From positions 57,569,491 through 57,633,490 of the forward strand of contig OX104130.1 of assembly GCA_944470555.2 (NCBI GenBank): a DNA stretch of 64,000 bases, in the 5' to 3' direction. Source of the DNA: Heterobilharzia americana (taxonomy: Eukaryota > Platyhelminthes > Trematoda > Strigeidida > Schistosomatidae). Of the stretch, positions 57,230-64,000 are shown in pieces. Position numbers and translations under genes: made by a program. The notes beneath the pieces were generated by a model that was given only the letters and a program-made list of their open reading frames with translations, made no database searches and was not told the origin of the DNA. Numbering within the stretch: position 1 is the first letter of the stretch; every line of letters begins with the position of its first letter.

Positions 57230-57470
57230 TATGCATATAATGGTATTTGAAGTGGTTGGTCCTGGGTTCGAGTCTCAGTGGGAACAACATCATTCACTTA
57301 GAGGCAGGTACACCCAGCTGATAAGTCTTAAATAGGAAGAAACACGCGTCTTGGGCTTCACTACCAGTCACTACCCATCATTAAAATCAGGACTGAAAAT
57401 ACCGGCAATATCTAGGCATCTTAATAACAGCTCACATGCAAATAGGTGCCGACCAACCAACAAGTTATAA
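57230..57470 (+). repeat. Hammerhead SINE, family A copy 6 (degenerate)
   Basis: Box B-like GGGTTCGAGTCTC, then GGGAACAACATCATTCAC and a hammerhead at 57303-57365 with CTGATAAG (G to A in the core), GGAAGAAACACGCGTC and a weakened stem I. The AGGCATC-containing family A block follows downstream. Head-to-head with the chimeric copy. Confidence 0.75.
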
Positions 57471-57509
57471 TTTCAAAAATATTCCCAAAATAGTTAAATC
57501 GAACCAGAA

Positions 57510-59663
57510 TAGGCTGCTGGTAGTAGAGACAAAGACCTGACAACATTGTATCAAATGACCAGGTCACTCACTATGTAGTAGGGAAGAGATCAACTCAGAT
57601 GAAACCAATGAGAAATAGTGAAGGAAAGCTAGTCACGAAAGAGGAGAAATAAATGAGACAATGGGCTGACCACTTCAGAAGACTCTTGAATCAACCACCA
57701 CCACTACCTGCAAGTTGTCCAGAAATACCACCGGCAACTGCAGAACTGCCAGTGAACACAAGCCCTCTGACAAAAGTCGAAGTCCTGAACGCCATAAAGT
57801 CGGTGTAATGCAGGAAAGCAGCAGCACTGAAAGCAGACTCAGAGACAACAGCGGCGGACATGCTCACACCACACCACTACTGAACGAGGTTTGTAAGAAA
57901 GAAAGAAAGAAAGAAAGAAAGAAGGAAAGAAGGAAAGAAGGAAAGAAAGAAAGGAAGAAGGAAAGAAAGAAAGAAAGAAGGAAAGAAAGAAAGAAAGAAA
58001 GAAAGAAAAAAGGAAAGAAAGAAACAAGGAAAGAAAGAAAGAAGGAAAGAAAGAAAGAAAGAAGGAAAGAAAGAAAGAAACAAGGAAAGAAAGAAAGAAA
58101 GAAGGAAAGAAAGAAAGAAAGAAGAAAGAAGGAAAGAAAGAAAGAAAGAAGGAAAGAAAGAAAGAAAGGAAAGGTACCTGGCCATTGATTGGAAGAAGGA
58201 CTACCTTGTCAAACTCTAAAGAGGGGTGGCCCAAGTCTTTGCAAGAACTGGCGCCGAATCATGTTCCATCCCTGTCCACTCAAAGCAAGCAAAATATTAA
58301 ACCACATCATCCTGGAGTGACCAAAAATGCTCTGGGTTCAAAATTACGACTGGAACAGGCTGGCTGGCTGGCTTCAGGAAGAACAAATCATGTTTGGACC
58401 AGATTGAAACACTACGCAACGATACGCATCATCACAGAACAGAGCATAGAATGACAGTCGACTGGATCTTCACCTCAACTTCATCGATTTTGAAAAGGCC
58501 TTCGACAGCGTCGACCGAGAAGCAATTTGACAGGGAGGTGCTTCAACACTACGGTTTCAGTGTCACAAACCTTTATCAACCTCATGATGATGCTACATGC
58601 CAAATGATTCACAATGGAAAGCTCACTGACGCCTTTGAAGTGAAGACAGGGGACAGGAGTAGGATAAGGCTCCCGTCTACTATCACAGATCATCTTCCTG
58701 ATTGTGGTCGACTGGGTTATGCAACAAACTGTGAGATGGGCATACGCTGGCTGGACCGATGAAAAGACTCCAGAGGATTCGGATTTCACCGATCATGATT
58801 TGTCTCTACTGTTTTGTGGCACAATCTCGAAGATCTACAGGCTAAAACCAACAAGTTAACAGAACAGACAGCGAGGACGGGACTTCAAGTGGACGTAGCG
58901 AGGACACAGGTGATGATGACACCCAACCTACAACAACATCAACATTAAGCATCAATCACCATCAACGGGAGAAACCTAAAGGAAGTAGCCTCCTTCACCT
59001 ACTACCTAGGCAGGGCAGCATCCTTTCAACTACAGGTGGTGATACAGTTGAGGACGTCAAAGCCACGATCGGAAGCACAGAAAGACAGACCTTCCTTCAC
59101 TAATCTGAAACTAGTGTGGAGGTCAACTGCACTCAGCATAAAGTGTGAACAAGATCCATACTTTCAATACTAATGTCCGTCAAGTCAGTGCTTCTATATG
59201 GCTCGGAAACTTGTCGCGTCACGAGAAGCACTTCCAACAAACTACAGACATTCATCAACAGCTGCCGTCTACGCTCACTCGACACTGACACTAAAGATCA
59301 GATGTCCAGAACGAATAAGCAACAAGGAACTCTGAGAACGAACCAACCAAGAACCTATCACACAACAAATATGCAGAAGGAAGTGGAGATGGATTGGATT
59401 GGGCATACACTGAGAAGACTGATTGGGGACATCACACGCCAGGTCAGGCCATCGAGTGGAAGCCAAATGGGAAAGGAGGAGTTGGGCGTCCGAGGGTGAC
59501 ATGGAGGAGATGGTGTGAGGAAGGAATGAAAGCTTGTGGGCAGTTGTAGAGTGAGGTTCAAAAGACTGCCGAAAACAGAGTGCAATGGAAGCGTGCTACT
59601 GAAGCCCTATGTTCCACTAGGAACCCAAGGGAAAAGCAATAAACAGTGATAATAATAATAAAT
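57510..59663 (+). mobile_element. RTE-like retrotransposon, 5'-truncated, with a microsatellite inside
   Basis: Starts in the linker before the reverse transcriptase (DLTTLYQMTRSLT near 57538). It is then interrupted by a GAAA-type repeat at the codons equivalent to VWKEEKVPGDW, and resumes with KVPGH near 58174. Later blocks are RLEQAGW near 58350, FIDFEKAFDSVDRE-like residues near 58480, DLQAKTNKLTEQTARTGLQV near 58818, SVLLYGSETCRVT near 59188 and WIGHTLRRLIGDITRQVRPS near 59395. The 3' end is a TGATAATAATAATAA-type tail to about 59663. Many stops and frameshifts. Confidence 0.85.
57893..58172. repeat. GAAA/GGAA compound microsatellite inside RTE coding sequence
   Basis: About 280 bases of GAAA units with interspersed GGAA and CAAG variants. 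The plus strand is open in one frame and reads as Lys/Glu/Arg repeats. Confidence 0.97.
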
Positions 59664-60019
59664 CTTAACACACTACCACAGTGAAAATACTGTCCGCTGA
59701 CATTAAAAGGATGGTCTAAATCACAAGTGAAACACTTGTATTTCAAAAAATCCATGAGGCATAAGCATTTATAGGTTCATCCTTTTCCATGCACGAATCC
59801 TCAAAAGAAGAAACCAATAATTTCTGAAGGAGATATAACGATTCATGAAATAAACAATAGTAATTAGGACAATAAAAAACGTCTCCGCTACTCCAAAACC
59901 GATGAATGTATTTATTTGTTATCACAGCCAAATGTGTCTACACTAGCTAGCTTTCAGAAACACAGAAAAATACAAAATACAGTCACAATACTTATCAACA
60001 TAAGTACAAAATAATATTA
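59664..60019 (-). other. SLC35C1 3' flank with likely poly(A) signal
   Basis: AATAAA on the minus strand at 59916-59911, about 105 bases past the SLC35C1 stop codon, is the best polyadenylation signal candidate. The RTE 3' tail ends about 250 bases further on. Confidence 0.45.
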
Positions 60020-60452
60020 TCAAACCATCCCAATTTGAGATATTGGTAGACTGCTTTTATCAAATATCTTATCATTAATATCATCATTATCTTCATCACG
60101 ACCAGTGATCAAATTATTGATCAAACTGTGTTTACTGCTGTCACCATCATTGTAAGGATCATTCATCATTTGATTCACCATTGATACTGCCATCGACTTT
60201 TGTTTACCCTCTGAATGTCGGACAACTGCATAGGCTGCTGAGCCACCCAACACAACAATATTACTAGCCCACCACGGTATAGATTTGATTTCATGATAAA
60301 CAATCACTGCTAATACTGTTTGTGCAGCCGCTTTAGCTGTGCCAGAAACATTGTGGGTTAGTGGGCTGGTCACTTGTATCTGTAGTGTGCTCACATAACC
60401 GATTGCAAAACCAAAAATTCCGCTGATAAGCATAATAAGCCAGAAATATAGG
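60020..60452 (-). CDS. SLC35C1: SLC35C1 last exon
   Basis: Acceptor ATATATCTCTAG; the first base C completes Ser, matching the phase 2 end of the previous exon. Encodes [20 protein letters not shown], the [14 protein letters not shown] motif and [21 protein letters not shown] hydrophilic tail with [11 protein letters not shown] follows, ending QIGMV and a stop at 60020-60022. Confidence 0.93.
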
Positions 60453-63373
60453 CTAGAGATATATTTTGGGAACAAAAATACGGAAGTTATGAATGTTGTA
60501 TCAGAAAAGTGCAACATATTTATAGCAAAACACAGTAGAGTCTATTAGTTTTGAAGAATTGGTGCTTATTTGGGCAACTGCCATCATGAAGTGATATTCA
60601 CGGCGGACCCAGTAAAAGATAAGAAACACTATAGACGCTGCACAAAAAGTACACGACTTAGTGCTAGATGAAGTACGGGGACTTCAGGTTCCGTGATGAC
60701 TTAGTCACCTCTAGAACCCAGTGGTTTCATTACAGATTTGCTATGAGCATTCCTCAGGATACAACGCCAACATAGAACCCGGCATTGTTACATCATCATC
60801 TAAATCCCCACAACTCACCTAAATCCGTCAAGATATAAAGCAAAAAAACGAAAATACAATCAAAAGTTGGTGAAATTCATATGAACAAAAAAAGAGGGTA
60901 AAACAATGACGAAACGTGATATAAACGTCAAGGTGAATATCAAGTGTAGAAAAATCTATGCCATAGTAATCAACTATGAAAAATACCAATTCAGATCTCC
61001 AGCCATCGATTTCCGTTGTCAAGACTACTCCAACCTGGTAGTAAACATTTCCCTACGCGAACCAGAACAACAGATAGAGAAATACTGGATGATATCACGT
61101 TCTGGTCTGTCCAACTTGACCCTACTACAGCTGATACACAGCGATGAGGTGTACAGTGGCTGGGATTACATTACATATTCCCCACCAACCTCAGTCAACG
61201 AAGATTTACAGTCTCATAAAGTGACTTAACTTTTTTTGCTTAACACTACACCTAATCCCTATGTTCCTTACGTGACAGTTCAAAAAAACGTCAGTAATGG
61301 TACAAATCCAACAGTGGTTGGACACTCGGAACCTTTCTACATTAAATAGTCTTAGTGGCTATATTTCACGGATGAATAGTAAGATGAGACAAGCTTTTGT
61401 GCTGTATGTTCGACTCTACAAAAAGTAGTTCAAAACAGCGAAAACCAATCGGGGATTTTATAGTCACGAGTTTTAGGCAGCAAGGTAGATCATCACTTAG
61501 GGTAGGAACAGAATGACGGGGTTTGCGGTGATTTTGTTGAAGTAAAGAAGAAATAACTCAGTAAAGAAAATTTTCTTTTCGATAACGTTATCTTTTAAAG
61601 ATGAATAATCAACAACTATTAAAACATGTACATCAGCATCATGAATCCCTAGAAAAAAGGAACCCGTCTTAAGAACCCCCCTACTAGCAGAAATACTATC
61701 ATGAACAATATTACCAACTATAATCCCAAACTAGTTTACTTCAGAAATAGTTCTAATAATTAGATGATGTATCAAACATAATTCACATTTCAAGGTGGGT
61801 ATAAAACAAATAGACTTGGTTTTATTATGAACAGACAAATTCGTACTTTCTTGGTACTAGTGAAAATGGAGATTAATAATAACGAAAAATAGGAGCTGAG
61901 TCATTCCTGCTGTATGAGTTGGGTGTTGATGCGGTAAAGATTAGAATGACACAGATGCATCCACACCATATCTTTGGCCTAGCTGCTAAATCACATTATC
62001 ATCATTTTATATTCTTCTCCTTTTCTCCATAGGTTTCTCTAGACTTTTGACTGAATGTTCGTTTCTTTGACTTCTGTTTCGTTAGCTTGTATCCTGACGT
62101 TCTGGAGTGAGGTATGGCGACTTGGAGTATTATGTAATAGTGCCAGGTACCCTGTTAATATTGACTGAAAACTCAATAGTGTGACTACAGGTCAAAAGAA
62201 ATGAGCATCCCTCTAGATAAACAATCTTAATAGGGTTATGTCTCATTGGTTCTGTGAGTTGACTTTCAACCAGTGAACTATGCGTTCCAACACCAATCTG
62301 CCTACCAAGGTTAAGGCAGTCAGGGGTATCAATAGCCCTCACACAAGAGGGGTGGCATACTGCCACTGTATGAAAGGGCACAAGGTTGCCAAAAAGATTT
62401 CGATTCTATTCGACTTTGATAGAGTTCATGATTCCAAATTTAGTCATGCTTTAACGCTTTGGTGACCTGAATAAGCTGCTAAGAAATATCACGATTTCCT
62501 AAAAGGCAGTCTTCATTATACCATTTAAAATGTTTCCAGCTGTGCAAAATTTCTAATTTGGTCCCACAAACCAACAGCCTAAATAATGCATCCCCAATGA
62601 CTTTCAGTAAAACATAAGAATAAACGTGAATTGTTGCACTGATTTTTATGACTTTTTATTGGTTGTTATACGAATGGAACGAGTATGTAGAATCTGTGTT
62701 TGTGTGATTGCCTATTGTGGAATTACAAACTGTATAGATTGAGTTAAATTTCGGATCATACCGAAACCATGATCTTATGTGCTTGACCTCATGGATAATA
62801 CATGTTACTTGGTAGATTAAACTTTCACACAGATGCATTGATAATATCCTCTTACCAATAAAATGTTCGAAAGTGAGTTCATAGGCTTGAATTTCAGCCT
62901 TGCCAAAGAAGTGTTGAAAATCCTACCTAGAAAAAACGTGGTCCATTGCCTTTCTTATTACAATATCAATTATTGGGTTTCAGGTTCAGGTCATCCTCGA
63001 TCTTCTTCCACCTTGACAACCGTTTAGTATCGCAAGTCTTCACACTATAAATGTAGACTGCTAAATGAACCTATACATGATTAACTTCACTACAGTAAAC
63101 TAGCCCAGTGAACCACATACCCGGATGAATCATTGTGTTTAGTTTCACTAAAATCTCTTATAATAAGCTGAATACTCACAGCTTGGAATGTCTACACTAA
63201 GCATTTTCTTAAAATAATACAAGAGAATAATTACGCGACTTAGCATGTTAGTGTCTGAAATACAGATAACAGACAGATGAGTCTTTTTGAACTGAACAAA
63301 TTACATAATGCAGAAGTATAGATGTCAGATGTTTTGTTTTACACGAAATGTTCTTTAGTTCGTCATTAAATCC

Positions 63374-63452
<79 letters not shown>

Positions 63453-63672
63453 TTTGCCTACCTGGTATTAGAGATCTGCTCCTTAATCGGTTGATACTCC
63501 ATAATACCAATGATAGGAATCGACAAAAATATAGAATTCAGATTATTGTAAAATGTAAGTCTCCATACGCTTCCCTCAACCTTTGGTAAACACTTCGCTG
63601 TATAAATTGAATTCAATGCACAAGTAACACTGGATGCGATACCGAATATTAGGCCAATCCAACTTAACGAAC
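60020..63672 (-). CDS. SLC35C1: GDP-fucose transporter SLC35C1 homologue, C-terminal part
   Basis: Gene-level entry for the last two exons. SLC35C1 imports GDP-fucose into the Golgi lumen in exchange for GMP and so feeds fucosyltransferases; schistosomes make abundant fucosylated surface and egg glycans. The spliced C-terminal half (about 213 residues) carries [20 protein letters not shown] and [20 protein letters not shown], then [39 protein letters not shown] and [19 protein letters not shown]. This is essentially the conserved second half of the family with its multi-span membrane pattern. The tail after the last span is unusually long (about 60 residues) and acidic. Upstream exons were not found in the window. 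Confidence 0.92.
60453..63461 (-). other. SLC35C1 intron, 3.0 kb
   Basis: Bounded by GTAGGC at 63461 and CTCTAG at 60453. It contains the (AT)n tract at its start; no other element or exon is recognised. Open frames inside it (e.g. 60906-61229 plus) show no motif. Confidence 0.6.
63375..63450. repeat. (AT)n microsatellite next to the SLC35C1 donor site
   Basis: About 38 perfect AT units, beginning 11 bases inside the intron in gene orientation. Confidence 0.97.
63462..63672 (-). CDS. SLC35C1: SLC35C1 penultimate exon
   Basis: 211-nt exon between TCATCTTCAG and ACCAG|GTAGGC. Encodes [48 protein letters not shown] and [12 protein letters not shown]. It opens in phase 1, so the previous exon should end with one base, as expected for a split Gly before SLSW. 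Confidence 0.92.
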
Positions 63673-64000
63673 CTGAAGATGAATTATAAACATGGTAATG
63701 GTAGTAATTGTGATGATACTGGTGTGTGTACTCCCACAGATAATAATAAGCTTTATGTGAAACAGGGAAACAAGTACCAAAACTGTAACCCAAATATCTG
63801 CATTAGTCTTACAGATTGAGATGAATATTGTATTGTTTTGTTTCAAGCTTATAAAGATGCACACGGTCCTGCACCTTTCAGAAGCCCTCAGTCAGTTACA
63901 ACTTTGTGAAAAGATTACTACCATCCTAGCTGGTTGGTCATACTCTTACTCACTAACGGGTACACGTTAGCGTTTAGAATAAGTGCAACGACAAAGCTTT
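63673..64000. other. SLC35C1 intron to the window edge
   Basis: Hydrophobic-looking minus-strand frames here contain no family motif and I treat them as intronic. Confidence 0.45.

Noticed and set aside
57715..58234. Lys/Glu-rich (plus) or Ser/Phe/Leu-rich (minus) proteins
   Set aside because: Translations of the GAAA microsatellite inside a dead RTE element.
60906..61229. 107-codon plus-strand open frame inside the SLC35C1 intron
   Set aside because: No motif recognised and wholly intronic on the opposite strand; chance open frame is likelier.
1..64000. CRISPR array, bacterial operons or a prokaryotic defence system
   Set aside because: Spliced eukaryotic genes and eukaryotic retroelements throughout; no regularly spaced repeats.

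Overview
The window is about 64 kb of AT-rich, intron-rich eukaryotic DNA, almost certainly from a blood fluke (genus Schistosoma). Three things point there: very short introns (28-45 nt) near gene starts, hammerhead-ribozyme repeats of the Schistosoma 'Sm-alpha' kind, and dense RTE-, CR1- and Penelope-like retroelement debris. I cannot name the species. No protein below was checked against a database; homologies rest on remembered family motifs plus splice-phase consistency.

Three single-copy host genes are recognised. (1) Minus strand, 1-6621: the 5' part of a CFAP46 (TTC40) homologue, a solenoid protein of the axonemal central apparatus. Exons 1-4 are separated by introns of 31, 45 and 35 nt, followed by a 2.4 kb intron; the gene runs off the left edge. 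(2) Plus strand, about 23.74-42.90 kb: a centrobin (CNTROB) homologue, a coiled-coil protein of daughter centrioles, with a 10.2 kb intron full of retroelements and one apparent homopolymer frameshift. (3) Minus strand, 60020-63672: the last two exons of an SLC35C1 GDP-fucose transporter; upstream exons were not found in the remaining 330 bases and presumably lie off the right edge. CFAP46 and CNTROB are divergent, about 17 kb apart.

The rest is mostly mobile DNA. Degenerate CR1/Jockey-like elements lie at 7.4-9.6 (-), 18.2-19.1 (+), 22.0-23.25 (-) and 24.9-26.4 kb (+). RTE-like elements lie at 10.9-11.7 (+), 20.7-21.4 (+), 33.0-35.3 (+), 39.3-39.6 (+), 43.4-46.5 (-) and 57.5-59.7 kb (+). Penelope-like fragments lie at 29.5-29.97, 30.5-31.8, 35.4-35.7 (+) and 39.9-40.5 kb (-).

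The most interesting layer is a set of short tRNA-like repeats that each carry a hammerhead-ribozyme fold. I see three sequence families: A (classic Sm-alpha-like), B (CUGAGGAG-type core) and C (single copy flanked by repeats 333 bp apart). One copy joins A and B inside the ribozyme core, and three loci hold head-to-head inverted pairs. One family A copy (37676-37741, minus) keeps all core motifs. Other structures are a 40-bp-arm hairpin at 49398-49492, two long (AT)n tracts (one 11 bp from the SLC35C1 donor site) and a GAAA-type microsatellite that grew inside an RTE reverse-transcriptase reading frame.
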